Shown piece after piece: positions 45,814-58,345 of a stretch of 64,000 nucleotides of DNA (within the stretch, counting starts at the first letter, position 1; each line of letters opens with the position of its first letter). Below the pieces are notes generated by a model. The model did no database searches. It saw only the letters and a program-made list of their open reading frames with translations, and had not been told where the DNA came from. Origin of the DNA: Aquilaria yunnanensis. Lineage: Eukaryota; Streptophyta; Magnoliopsida; Malvales; Thymelaeaceae. The DNA lies in NCBI GenBank assembly GCA_039654915.1, contig CM077593.1, positions 42,750,501-42,814,500 on the forward strand. Direction: 5' to 3'. A program made the position numbers and the translations under genes.

Positions 45814-47925
45814 TGTAGCGATCCCACCTCGAATGGGACCACCCAGGAAGACTACAGAATTAGAGTCTCGCTCTAATTGCAGGTGGCTAGTTAATTACTC
45901 GTCTCATTTAAAACCTTTTATGCATTTAGTTATTAACCTAATATGCACTGTGCATGCAATTACTTCAACTTGAATTTTGCATTTAGAAAGTAAATCAAAA
46001 TGTTACTGTGCCTCTTATAAAACATAAATAAACCACAAGTCAAAGTATAAAATATAAGTGTATTAACTACAAGTAATAACAGTGAACGTGCATCATTACA
46101 TAAGTAAAGACTACACACATGCCCAAAAGAAACTAAAATACTACTTGACCTAGAGACATTGGAGGCGACCTAGAGACCTAGTATACATACATATACCACA
46201 AACAACTACTGAGATCCATGGTCCACTATGTCTTTACATGTGCCACTAGTTTCTATAAGGCTGCAAAACAACTATAGTTATCACAAACAGCATAACTAGT
46301 AAAACTAGAATCAATAAATGATTTACTAGGTGGTTACCTACATGAACAACACTAGTTCAACAACTTTCTATAGTCACACGGCTCTTTACAATTGAAATCT
46401 ACACAACAACAATAAAGGAAGTGAGAATTCAAATATTCCCACTAAGGGATTTGGGTACCTGTAAAGAAATAATAAAACCTAAAAAGAAACAACTGGGGAC
46501 ACTCATGTACAAAAAATATATGAAATCCACTACAAGTCCAATGCAATCTGATGGCTAACACATGCACATACATTTGAGTCCTTTTGAGAACCCTCATCAT
46601 CCTAGTCCTCACACAGACGTCAACGCATTCCTAGCAAGTTTTGGCCTCTAAGTCACTCCTAGTAAGCCATAGCTTACTGACATCCTAGTAAGTTAAGCTC
46701 ACTAAATGTCCATCCCTTTGTTGTTGCACAAATGAACATGGTGGATGCTCCTGGCCTGAGTTCTATGGAACCCACTAGTTGTACTAGGCTCCCTCATAGT
46801 GCCTTAAACCCATTGGCTTGTCTAGGCCACTATGGTACTAAGCTTCCACCCACACTAAAAACACAAGGCTTTCACTTGGTGCCTCAAGCTACTAAGCCTA
46901 CCTAGGCCACTAAGGTACAAAGTCCCACCTATACTTGTTGTACTAGGCTCCTATATAGTGCCTTAAGCTATAAGGCTCACCTTGGTCAATAGTGTACTAA
47001 GTCCCCACCCTAAACCTACCTAAGGTGCACTAACCTTCACTTCAACCTCAAGGCATGACATGCCTAGGCTACAAGTGCACTACACCTTCACCTTAGGAAC
47101 TCTACAATCCACCATTACTTGGTTCACCCTATCTATGGTGAGATACTAGCTTATTAAGTTCTAAGGAACTTTCTTGAGTGCACTAGGATCTTAAATTGGT
47201 TTCTTAGGCCCATGGCCTCAAACTAGGCTGTCACTAAATCCTTCATTCATACTAATGGCATCCTATTGTAGTCCAAGTAGTTCACCCAAGCTAGTAACCT
47301 AATCATACTCATGCTCCTTTGTCATAATGGCCTCACTTCCTTGTGAAATTTTATCTCACCTAGCTTGATTTGGACTTCGATGAAAGTATGCAAGTTATAA
47401 CTAGACTTTGGGTGCTCAAACTCACTACACAAAGTCTTGAACCTAGCTAGTCCACCATGAACAATCCATATAATATTCAATGCAATTATCATAATTCACT
47501 TAAACCACAAGCAAGCAAACTAAGAAATTAATTAATGAAGTTTCGAAACTAAATCTCTTACCTCAATTAACACAAAGCTAGCAAGATCAATCCACGCCAA
47601 GCATAAAGGGCTTTATTAGGGCATCCTATGGTTCCAAGTAATTTCAAAATACAAGGTGCCAAATTAAGCTTAACCAAGCTAGATCCAACCTCACACAACC
47701 TCAAGAAACTAAGAACAACAAAGAATTAACTAGGACAAAATGTACCCAAGCTTTTTAAGCAAAAAAAAAAATGTCATCCAAAAGCTCTCACACCAAAACT
47801 ATACAAAAATGAGTTCTTTATTTCCTAGGTGCTTTATGAGACTTTGATTTCTACCAAGAATTAGAGTTTTGGGTGAGATTTGGCCAGGGGTTTCTAAAGG
47901 AGAAGGTGAGCTATGGGTTTCCAAT
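45814..47925 (-). repeat. Tekay-like LTR fragment (related to element C LTR)
   Basis: Starts TGTAGCGATCCCACCTCG. It follows the same internal layout as the 5' LTR of C, for example GTGAGAATTCAAATATTCCCACTAAGG here against GTGAGAATTCAAAAATTCTTAGTAAGG there (near 21840), then many CTAGGCY/ACTAAGGT stretches. No coding region adjoins it and the right end fades near 47925, so it is a solo or truncated LTR. Confidence 0.45.
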
Positions 47926-47944
47926 GTTAGCGTTGATGAACAAT

Positions 47945-49100
47945 GTTAGTGTTGTACCCAAAGCCAATCATGAAATTATTATAGTTTGTACATTGAGTTG
48001 TGATATTTTATTGAGACATAGTTCCAATAATTGTGCTTGTTGTTTATTTATGAGTAACGTAATCAAACATAATTATAACCTTAGAATAATGATATTCTTA
48101 AATGTCCCTAGTCTAGTATTATTATGGAGCAGGTTGCAATAATACATAAAGACTAGCATATGTGGAGACTTATATGAGATATGTAGTCTACACATAGGTA
48201 CAAGTTGAAGAACTTGTGTACTGGACCGACCTATCAAAAGAACACTACATGGATCATTCTATTAGTGTCACAAGTGTTTCTAATAGTTATCATGGTGTAC
48301 ATAATTTTTTGACTTGTGATCATTAAAGTTCCTTACATTTGAGTCACATACTTTGATACAACTATATGTTGCTCATAACTAAGTGAACATAAAAGTGGTC
48401 ATTGAGTAAGTCACATATCAAGCGGAGGGATTTATATGGTCAAGAAGGAATTTGTCCGTCCTATATATTGGAGTGATATCTCTGGGTCCCTTGATAGAGT
48501 GAGACTAATAAATGCATGACCATGCTCAGATGAGTTGATATATGATATCAATGTCATCAGTTTAAGTTGGTTTACTTAGGAATCAAGAAACTATAGATTG
48601 GGCTATACGAGAGTGACACATTCCATGTCTTGTGCTTGGTCTTGATATCTTGGACAAAGGTACAATGGTATATACAAATAATCATCATAGAGGTTTAGTC
48701 AAATCACCGACTATCTTGTCACTTTGGTGGCAATGAAGTGTTGTTAGACATCGTTCATTGTTTATGATCATTGCCAAGGTGGTAAGAGCCTATAGGGTCA
48801 CACACTTAAAGCCAATTAGATTATTTGAGTGTATGGGTAGAATTGTTTGGTTTTGGTTTCATGATAATTTTTTATTAATAATTGGCCCAAAGGTCGAGCC
48901 ATTGTTAAGCTCGAAATTAAACCTAATTAGATTAGGGTTTTAAAAACCATTAGGCTTGGGAGTTAAACCCCACTATATATACATCATATAGTAAGGATTT
49001 TCGCACCCTAACCCTAGCCTCCCAAGAAGAACGAAATCGAAAGGGTTCTGAAAGGTTCTAGCTGTACTCTCATCTTACCTTTCCACATAATCAGCCACTG
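47945..49100 (+). repeat. Possible copia-like LTR or LTR fragment
   Basis: Begins TGTTAGTGTTGTACCC. Near the right part it has a TATA box (TATATATA at 48974-48981) followed by CCCTAACCCTAGCC and AAGAACGAAATCG, resembling a promoter and leader. No coding region, no matching second LTR and no target duplication are visible, so the assignment rests on general appearance. Confidence 0.3.
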
Positions 49101-50870
49101 TCGACATTTTATTAAATAGATTTTATTTTTTCCACATAATCAACCATTATCCACATTTTATTTTTTGCAACCTAATCAGCATTTGATAAAATATTCTTCA
49201 TTTCCAATAGTATATTAACTTATTTAACCACCAACTTAGCCTGAAAAAAAAAAACATTAGTAGGTGAATTAGGCAAAACTAGAAACATTAGTGGTTTTTT
49301 TGTGATTTTTGACAATAAGAATATGTTGAACCAATCTTCCAAAAAGAAGGATTGCATATGATGTATTGAAGTGAATGGAAGTAGTGGAAATGAAAGTTGT
49401 TATACGTTTGGGCAGATTGTGAGATGGGAGCGGCAAAGTTAGAAAACTTAAGTTTTGTTTCACAAATGTCTTGGTGGGTTTGTAGTGGGGCTTCCAAAAT
49501 TTTTGAGCTAGCGACCAATTAGACGGCTGTTGGGTGAAGGCAACACGTTATTTGTCACCATAATCTAGTCATCACTAGTCCATGGGTAATTAGTAATGTC
49601 AAGCTATTGCTACCTCTGGCCATCACTTAGTTACAGCTAGCCATCATGGAAACACCTATTTTGTTCATTCACTTTTATAAAATAAGAATAAAGTTCATAA
49701 TGAACAACTTAAGGTCCTTCCCTATATGAAATGACTAATATTATGATCACCGATCATTCTATATGTATGTGTGTGTGTGTGTGTGTAAAAGAGAAACCTA
49801 GATAACCAACTAGAATAATTAATATTAAAAATTATAAAGCTTCTTTGATCATTTAAAAAAATTTTGACTCACTCTTCAATGCCAAAATATTTTAGCAACC
49901 CTTTAACTGTACTATATTATTTGGATTTTAATGTATTGGCATCCTGTTGAGTTATAAATTGGTCCTCATCTTTTATTTCTACCCAGCTTAAACATAATTC
50001 TACCTACTAAAGTATACAAATGAATTTATAGTTAATCATTTACTCACATGGCTAATCAATTTAATAATTAATATAATTGGACTCTTTATGGAGTTTTTTT
50101 TCTAAAATTATTGTTACAATTGAGGCTGTTGGCTGTCCACCTAGGTGCTTGTGCACCACCTAACAGATGTCTAAGAAATGTTAGGGAACATTCCTTTTCA
50201 TCCATTCTAGTCCAAAAAAGTGGGGCATATCGATGCAAAATTGGGGAAGACAATCCAGGAAAGTAGAAATTTCATACAAATCTCCCCAATCGCTATCTCA
50301 CTAGTTACAAACCTAATTTCGTCTGTGAATTTGGAGAGAAATGGCTGGAAAAGTGTGTGTTTTTCTAGAAGTTGAAAATGGAGGTGATTACCATAGGTGC
50401 ACGATAGTGTGACTGATGATTGACCAAAGAAAGAAAACAACAAGCTTACTTCTTCATGTCAAGAGGATTGAAGATGGCGGAACATCTTTTTTGAATTGTT
50501 AGGGTTAGAAATGGTAGTTAGAGGTTATGGTAGACGAATGGTTGAGAGGTTGCGGCAGACAAATGGCCGTGAGTCTGCTCAAGTGGGTTTATACTGTTGT
50601 GGGAATTTCAGGTTCAATTTTTTTAGATCGAGGATTTGATGTATGGTTTTGGGTTGTTGTTGCACGAATATAAGGTAGGGGGTTACTGCTACTTTGAGTG
50701 GGTTCTTGGAAAAGAGCTTAATTGATTGGGTTTTTTATTTTTTGAGTAATAGAAAGTATGAAATGGTGAATTTGAGTGTATGGCTCTATGAATAAAATTG
50801 TTATTTTAATTATTTATGTGGCATACATTTCTTTTGTGAATAAGAACGCACACACACACACATACATATG
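49101..50870. other. Intergenic region with small repeats
   Basis: Two copies of TTCCACATAATCARCCA (49091 and about 49130), a GT microsatellite at 49769-49787, and CA repeats near 50850. No supported gene. Confidence 0.5.
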
Positions 50871-50877
50871 TTATATA

Positions 50878-51140
50878 TATGCTTCTAGGTTTTATTTGTA
50901 TGATATTGGGTTTGTAAAGAATATAGATATTTATGTATGCTTCTAGATTGTATCTGTATGATTTTGGTTTGTAAAAACATAGAGATATATACACTTTTGG
51001 GTTTTATTTGCATGATTTTGGGTTTGTAAAGAACATAAGTATTTATAGATCCTTCCTAGGTTTTATTTGTATGATTATGGGTTTATGAAAGACAAAGATA
51101 TATATGTATGCGTTTGGGTTTGTATAAAATCGGTTTGCTA
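50878..51140. repeat. Minisatellite, period about 57 bp, four to five copies
   Basis: GGTTTTATTTGTATGAT-like units start at about 50888, 50946, 51000, 51059 and 51117 (steps 58, 54, 59, 58), each followed by TTGGGTTTGTAAAGAA and an ATATATGTATG stretch. Confidence 0.8.
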
Positions 51141-51179
51141 TTATACATACGTATATACATACATACATTTGTATTCTTA

Positions 51180-51900
51180 TAGTATGAAACTAAAAATGAA
51201 TTATATAAAACTGGGTGGCAATGTATAATGTGGGGTTTTGAAAGTGTGAAATCAAATGTAAGAAACTATGTCGCTATTGTGTAAAATAGTGTTGCTATTG
51301 TATGAAACTAGATTCATATATGTATGAAACAATTTCTACTATATATGTTTTAAGTTTTGGTAGTGTATGAAACTGGAAATAAATTACATGAAATTGAGAT
51401 TTATTTGTATAAAGCTATGAACTATTTGTGTAGAACTGAGTAAATTTTCTAGAACATGGTGTGCAGATACAATAATGAAATGTGAGAATGCACCCAACAC
51501 TTCAATTAATGGGAAAATAGAACTAAATTGTGTGAAACTAAGATCATAGTGTAAAAGTGTTTAGTTGTTAATACACCAAATTATAAGGCTGATATATGAA
51601 GGTGAGTTCCTTTTGTTTAAAATAAAGTTCTTATTGTATGAAACTAGGTTTTTATTTTATGAAATTGGGTTCTTATTGCATCAAATAAAAATGTTGATGT
51701 ATGAAACTAAAAATCTATTGAAAAAAAATGATTTTCTGTTAAGCGAAATTGATATTATTCAACATGATTTTCTATTGTATAAAATTGAATTTTCTCCAAA
51801 AAATCTAACAAAAACTCTCCAAATATGAATCTAAATTCTTAATGTATTGAACTGGTAACTAATTGTATGAAACTAATATTCAAATGTGTGCAATTCTCTA
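51180..51900. repeat. Degenerate TATGAAACT repeat with a 21-bp core array
   Basis: TGTATGAAACTRG recurs through the region. At 51606-51711 it becomes a regular 21-bp array of about five units (GTTCTTATTGTATGAAACTAG type), which in the plus frame gives heptapeptides such as FLLYETR. The flanking copies are irregular. I regard it as non-coding minisatellite. Confidence 0.75.
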
Positions 51901-52248
51901 AACACCTTTGATTATGTGAAAAAATGAATGAATAAACTAATTTTTAAATAATTACCATATTTATTATATTAACTTAATTTGTTTCCTTAAGATTATCTCT
52001 TTAAATGGATTCAAATTAAAAAATTTACCATAATTAAAATTTTGAATAAAGTAAATATATCTCTAAAAAAATTTTGAAAACTTCATAGTCATTACTAAAA
52101 AATTGAAAATAGTAAATATATCTTATAATTATCCAATCAAATCATTAATCCTAATAGACAAGATTTTCCATTTTCATTCAAAAGAAACAGAACCTCTCTC
52201 CCTCCCTAATGACATTAACTAGGTGTATGACCACCTAGATGTACCTTC
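51901..52248. other. AT-rich spacer
   Basis: No gene or clear repeat seen; AT-rich with a CCTCCCTAATGACATTAACTAG stretch near 52200. Confidence 0.4.
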
Positions 52249-52477
52249 GATTTCTTGGTTACAAAATAACATTACTTCTAGATATACTGTACCTAATATT
52301 TTTGAGGTATATAACTTAGTATATCGCGTTACATACCGTTATCATTTTTATAAAAAATTAAATGTCATAATATTATTTTTAAGATGAAATAAATTAAATA
52401 AAATTTTCTTTTTTGGACATTTTATGTGTGTTCTAATTTTTTTCATCATAATTTTTCAAATATAAATAAAATATATA

Positions 52478-54445
52478 GGAAAAGTTACAAAAAACCCCTT
52501 GACGTTTGGCCTAACCTACACTTACCCCATTTATTTTATAAAACCTACACTTTGCCCCCGGTATAGTCACATTATTCAAATTCACTATTATGCAAGTGGG
52601 CCAAATGCTATGATAGCCCAATAAGACTTGTAAATTGTGCAAATTAACCACAATATTAATTTCATACCACCTCCAATCCATTTTCTCTAAATATATAATA
52701 TATTTTTAATAAATTTTATATTTCTAAATAATTCATGTTTACTAATAATTTCTAGATCTATAATAAATTTCCATATTTATAATCCAACAGCTAATGATTG
52801 TGACTAATATTAATATTTATTTGTTTAACATTTTATTTATTTTTTAATTAGTTTAAATATAGAAGTATCATTTTTTTTATAAATATATTTCAGCTAATCT
52901 CATTGTATTTTGAAAACTAATTTTCACCATATGAAAGAAATCTACACATTCTACAATTTTCTTTCACTGTAAAATGTAAATAATATATTAATTAAGCACA
53001 TTATTAATTATGTGTCATTATATCATTAATTTATTACATTTTTTAGCGAAATGTTAATTAATGTTTTGTAACTTTCTATCCTATCCAATGAGAAAATTAA
53101 TAAGTTATACTTATTTTTCTTGCAAAAAATTTAAAATTTAAAAAATTCTTAAAATATAATACTTTAATAAATGTGAAATTTAATTGTGCCTTCAATAAAT
53201 GTGTTGCACATTTATTTTTTTTTAGTTACCATTTAGTTGTGTATTCAATAAATTCGAGACTTTTGTTCCCCGTGAAAGACCTCGAGTAAATTTTCAATTC
53301 AAGCCATAAATTGGATCATCAAGGAAGTCATCATCAGCCTTCTAAGCATATCATTGGAATATTAGGGGGAAATTCATGGTGTATATTTATTTTTTCTCTT
53401 TTCCCTTTTCTTGAAAATTTATGGTCTTTTTTTTCTTAAAAATGTATCAATATTCATTTTAGCTCCCTTTTGCCCCTTGCTCCACCAATTGTATATAAAT
53501 ATTGGTAATCTTGGCTTTGCCTCTCCTTTCCACCTTGCTCCACCAATTGTAACCATTATGAATTTTCACCCGGCATTCCAATCTTATACCCATAAGATTG
53601 ATAATGGCTTTTTGAAAATCCACTTTATGACTTGAACTAGGGACCTACTTAAGATCTTATACAGGAAACAGAAGCCACATACTTATTGAATGCACAACTA
53701 AATGGTAATTAAAAAATAGTAAATGTGTAATACATTTGTTGAATGCACAACTAAACTTCACATTTGTGGAAGTAATATATTTTATGATTTTTTTACTTTT
53801 ATTTTTATTTTTTTGTAAAAAAAGTATAACTTATAAATTTTTTCATTAGGTAGGGTAAAAATTTACAAAACATTAATTACCATTTGATAAAAAATGTACT
53901 TAATAAATTATATAATGTTACACAATTAATAATGTGCTTAAATTAATATATTATTTATATTATATGTTGCCAAAAAATTGTAGAATGTGCATATTTCTTT
54001 CATGTGGTGAAAATTAGTTTTCAAAATAAAATGAGATTAGATAAGATATATTCATCCTAAAAGATGATACTTCTCTATTTGAAATAATTGCAAAATGAAT
54101 AAAATGTTAAACAAGTAAATATTAATTTTAATCACAAGCATAAACTATTGGTTTATAAATATGGAAATATATTACAAATCTTGAAATTATTAGTAAATTA
54201 TAAAGATATAAGTTATTCAAGAATATATCATTTAGTAGAAATATATTATATATTTAGAGAAAATTGATTGAGGTAGCATGAAATGAACATTTTATTTAAT
54301 TTGTATAATTTACAAATCTTATTAGGCAATCATAGCATTTTGCCCAGTTGCATAACTTGAATGATTTGACTATTTCAGGGGGCAAAGTGTAGAGGGGGAT
54401 AAGTGTAGGTTAGGTCAAATGTCAAGGGGTGTTTGTAACTTTCTC
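52478..54445. mobile_element. Mutator-like foldback element, 1968 bp
   Basis: Perfect 9-bp target duplication AAATATATA (52469-52477 and 54446-54454). The ends GGAAAAGTTACAA and, inverted, GAGAAAGTTACAA open inverted arms of about 845 bp (52478-53325 and about 53605-54445). The central part of about 280 bp has a 19-bp direct repeat (CCTTGCTCCACCAATTGTA at 53475 and 53533). No transposase. The 9-bp duplication indicates mobilisation by a Mutator-like transposase. A transcript through it would fold into a long double-stranded RNA. Confidence 0.92.
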
Positions 54446-54612
54446 AAATATATATGATAGAAGATATTTTTTAATACAAAAAACATAAAAAAATGTTGTG
54501 TAGAGCAAAATAATTATTACTCAGCAAAAAAACTTATTTATTGATACAATAGAAAAGAAACAATACTTTAATAATAACAATACATTTTCTAATGTCACAT
54601 AGAGTTCCTAGA

Positions 54613-55770
54613 TCACTTAAAGTATGATGCTTCTATTCTAGCTTGTTCAGGAAAAACAACATATTCATCCAATGTCACGGAATTTTGGTTTTGAGTTAAG
54701 AAATTTTGCAAATGAGAATAATATTCTATTGGGGTAGCATGCACCAATAATCCAATTTGGGGATTTTGATCGACACTATGTTGTGGCAGAAAAAAGTGAT
54801 GATTGTAGCCAATTTGATTATTGAAAATGATTGGAGTCGATGTTGATGAACCTTTAGTCAAAGATGACGGCATTTGTTGTGGATATCCATATGATCCATA
54901 CACTATGAGGCCACTATCACCAATTGAACTCATGTTCGGACTACTTGAATTTTTTTCAGTGTTTATCGTCATTGAGTCAAATTGACTCACAAAGTCATAA
55001 TTCCTATATTTTTCCCCTCTTTTTGCAACTGTCCCATGTTCTCCTCTTTTTGATCTATGATTCTCATCTTGTGTAGCATGTGAAAAATTAGGTTCACATG
55101 AAAAAAGACTCATATAACCAATAGAACTTTGTCTTCTAATGTCTTTAGACATAAAACTTCCTCTGGCATTAGAAGTTCTAAAGCGACCTCTATTTTCACT
55201 GTACAGCCATATCTCCTTTATTGTTGCCATCATTGTCATCATCAATATTGTCATTTTCATCATCATCATCACCTGTAACATCATTGGAACATGGAACAAA
55301 CCTAGGTGGATAAAATGGAGAAGCACTTATAGTTTCCTTAGAAGATTCAAATAAACCAATTTGTTCATTTATTACACGATCAACATTAATACCCTTTTTC
55401 TTGAGCATGTTTTCTAACTCATGAATCTACATTTCTTCATTATCAACCAAATGTACTAGATGTATCCATTGAAAAAGTGGAAATTCATCTTCATCAACAA
55501 GCTCAACTGATATATCAAGAAGATTTAACGGATCATCCTCGCTATCTTTCTTTACCACAGCTTTCATATCTCTAAGATGAAGTTTTATGTTGTAATAGGA
55601 AAAGATAAAATTTTGTAAACTTGTATGAGCTTATCAATTTTATTGCTTGGTATGAATTAATGCAAAAGTGCTTCAATTTTCCTTATAAGCCAAATAGGAT
55701 GCTGTTTGAGATAATATGCATAAAGCCAAATTCTCAAAGTTGGTCTAATAGTCCCTTATAACTCCCACCA
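54613..55770 (-). pseudogene. C-terminal part of a hAT transposase with acidic/polar tail
   Basis: Near 55770 traces of the dimerisation domain appear (WWEL, GTIRPTLRIW), followed by a degraded stretch and an acidic segment (SEDDPLNLLDISVELVDEDE). The better-open frames 55408-55196 and 55326-54613 encode a DDDDENDNIDDDNDG run, a basic segment (SKRGEHGTVAKRGEKYRNYD) and a Gln/Asn/Ser-rich tail ending at 54613. A long polar tail after the dimerisation domain is known in some plant hAT proteins. Several stops and frame changes. Confidence 0.5.
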
Positions 55771-56671
55771 ATCAACTACAATTATATAATAAAAGTCTTA
55801 TTGCTACATTATTCCAAAGTCAAAATTGAAAAAGTATAGTAAAATGTAGTTTACTTTTATTAATAAAATTTGATAATCTATTAATAGATATGAAAGCAAG
55901 AAGAATAGCAATATAGGAAATTCATGTTCTCATATTTTTTATTCCAATTATTAGATGTTTGCCATGTGTACTTTTAAGTGTTTTCTGCCTATTTCACCCC
56001 AAAATATTAGTTTTAAAAACCAATTCCAGCCATCCCTAGGTTTCACCTACAATTTTGTAACTCCATACCCATTACTCCGCCAACATCTCCCACCTATCCA
56101 TTTAACTTACACCACTACTCCATGATTAAACTATGCTTGCAGTTATATCAATTCAAGTATAAATATCTCATGCTCTTTACAGTTCTAATGTTTGGCTTAT
56201 TTAACTTGAAGGCCAACCTTCTTCCAACATTCCTAAACCATTTCGTGCCTCCAGGCCACGTCTCTAGCAACATATTCATATTCATGCAGAAAATTGCAGC
56301 AGCAAGTAATCATTAAGGCAGCAGACAAATATAAATCCCAAAACTAGGTTGTTGTACTTCCTTCTTTACTTTTGATGAACCTTTTTACTCTTCAAAGATG
56401 AATGATACTTATATTTCTTCCTCCAATTGCAGTCCCTTGTACCTGTTTACCAGCCATCAGCAGTTTCAGCAATTCAAACATACAATATTAGGTTTGAATG
56501 TTATCACCAATTTATTGTTTTGATTGATATATGTTATGCAATGTCTTTGCAAATAGTTAACTCCTGGATGATTGTACATTAACTATATGTATTTTTTGTG
56601 TTAATTGAACTATGTAATGCAATGTCTTTCTTCATGATCTAAGATGCAACTTTTAGGATACTATTCCTATA
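55771..56671. other. Low-copy AT-rich region with an exon-like segment
   Basis: No complete gene. At 56428-56491 a plus-strand segment bounded by TTGCAG and AG/GTTTGA reads SLVPVYQPSAVSAIQTYNIR and looks like an internal exon. It is part of a 300-bp block repeated at 58035-58345. Confidence 0.4.
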
Positions 56672-58345
56672 GGTTATGATGGCCAGGGGCCTCATCGTTT
56701 ATAGTCATGGTGACTGGTGGAGAGACTTCTGGGAGGAAGAACGCCTGGTGGAATGGATAGCCCAAAGGAGAGTGCCTGAAAGCTCAGAAACAAAGGGTTA
56801 GGAGGCCCCCCCGGAGTGTTTTTCCGGGGGGAGCCTCCGACGCCCAAGTCAGTGGTGGCTGAGAAAAGGCAGAGGGAATAGCACAAAGGGCTGAGGAGTC
56901 TCGCCTGGTAGTTTTCTCAGAGTGTGGGGCAGTGTTTGGCCAAACCAACCAGCCTCCTGTCAAGTATTAATTCCTGGTATTTATAGGAGCGCCTAGTCTG
57001 TTCAGATCACGACACGTGTTCGGTCGGATGTTCCCTGAGTTTCTGGGCGTAGGAGACAGATAACTGGTAGCAGGTTGTCCTGAGCCACGTGCTGAGATGG
57101 GCCATGATGTGATTCTGATGGCGTCCGTATGTCAGAACGCCTATTCAGGCGACTTTATGACGTCTGTGAAAGGACGTGTCAGAAGCTTCCTTAAATGCTT
57201 CCATAAATGCTCCTGCCGTACTCCCGAGGTCCCTGGGTGAGGTCGTCCTCTAGTTCGGACAGAGCCTCTTCGGGAAACAAGCCCTCAGTTTGGGGGTTCC
57301 CAGTTTCAGGGAGTTCCGCCTTCGGAGATATCATGTTCGGCTCGCTGTCTAGTGCCGCTTTTCCGGAGGCGATCTGTTCACAACCTTGGGGGGCCGAGTA
57401 GTGTCCTTAGGGTTTCCTGGCGTGCCGGGCTCGGAGCTCTTCGGCTATCTCCCGAGGTGCCTGATCGCACCTTTTCTCGGGTAGCGCCAGTTTCTTCTGG
57501 CCATCATTGTGGCAGGGAGTTCGGCCAGATAGAGGCGATAGCGTTTGGCTATCAGGTTACTTATAGCAAAAATTTTGTAACATGATTTAACAAAATCCAA
57601 GTAGAACGCAAGTGTTAAGATGCTGTTGCTAAAATTGCAAACTCTTCACATAAACTTGAAACAGTTTCCAAGGAAAAGTGCAGTATGCTTTTATTTTCAG
57701 TTTGAACTTGAGTTTTATTGCCCTACTTGATTTCTGATTGGAAGAAGGGATATCAAGTACATGTGTAGAAAAACCTAGCTTTCTCAATGTTCATTGTTGC
57801 ATGTCTGAAACTGAATTGCTCCTGGTAAAGCTATTGTAATAATAGGTTTCACATATAACCTAGGCAGATTCAACTGTTAACATAAACATACTATTTTAAT
57901 AACTGAATGTGAAAACTCCATAAGATTTGTCAACATACACTTTACGTAGATGTACATGGGAGAACTATATAATTTTGTGTATCTATTACTAAAATTTATT
58001 TTTACTTTATGTGTTAAAAAATAATGTTTCATATTCCTATCCATGTAGAAGATTGCAGCAACAAGTAAACTTTATAGAAGTAGTGAAACATTTAGTGCTG
58101 AAAGTAGGCACTTATACTTCCTTTTTTTCTTTTCATGAACATTTTGCCCCTTCGAAGTTAACAAATATTTTTAGTTTTTCAATATAAAGGACACTTACAT
58201 TTTTCTTTCCAATTATAGTCTCATATCCCTGTCTATCAGCCCTAAACAATTTCAGCAATTCAAGCCTATAGCATAAGATTCAAAAGTAATTGGAATTTTT
58301 TCTTTTCATTCATACATGTTATGCAGTATCTTTGTGCTTAAAAAC
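56255..58345 (+). repeat. Direct duplication of about 300 bp, copies 56255-56560 and 58035-58345
   Basis: Both copies contain ATTGCAGCARCAAGTAA, ACTTCCTTYTTT, TTYCAATTRYAGTC, CAGCCNTNANCARTTTCAGCAATTCAA and ATGTTATGCARTNTCTTTG in the same order. The solo LTR at 56677 lies between them. Divergence is substantial, so the duplication is old. Confidence 0.6.
56677..57554 (-). repeat. Solo LTR of the element A/B family (878 bp)
   Basis: Plus-strand ends TGATGGCC and GGCTATCA, flanked by a perfect 5-bp duplication GGTTA (56672-56676, 57555-57559). It shares GGGAGCCTCCGACGCCCAAG, the minus TATAAATA (56978-56985) and G-box GACACGTGTTC (CACGTG 57013-57018) with the LTRs at 9112 and 11661. It results from LTR-LTR recombination of a former full element, in the same orientation as A and B. 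Confidence 0.96.

Larger units (their letters stand above)
52249..55770 (-). mobile_element. Element H: decayed hAT element with an inserted MULE
   Basis: The left end (CTTGGTTACAAAATAACATT) and the following 230 bp match the left half of the 740-bp element at 38804. The match resumes at 54455 after the inserted element 52478-54445. Further right is a minus-strand hAT transposase C-terminal region (to about 55770). The right terminus is not found, so H is probably truncated. Confidence 0.65.

Noticed and set aside
51565..51828. 87-codon ORF with FLLYETR-type repeats as a real protein
   Set aside because: Explained by a 21-bp DNA minisatellite; no promoter context or known domain.
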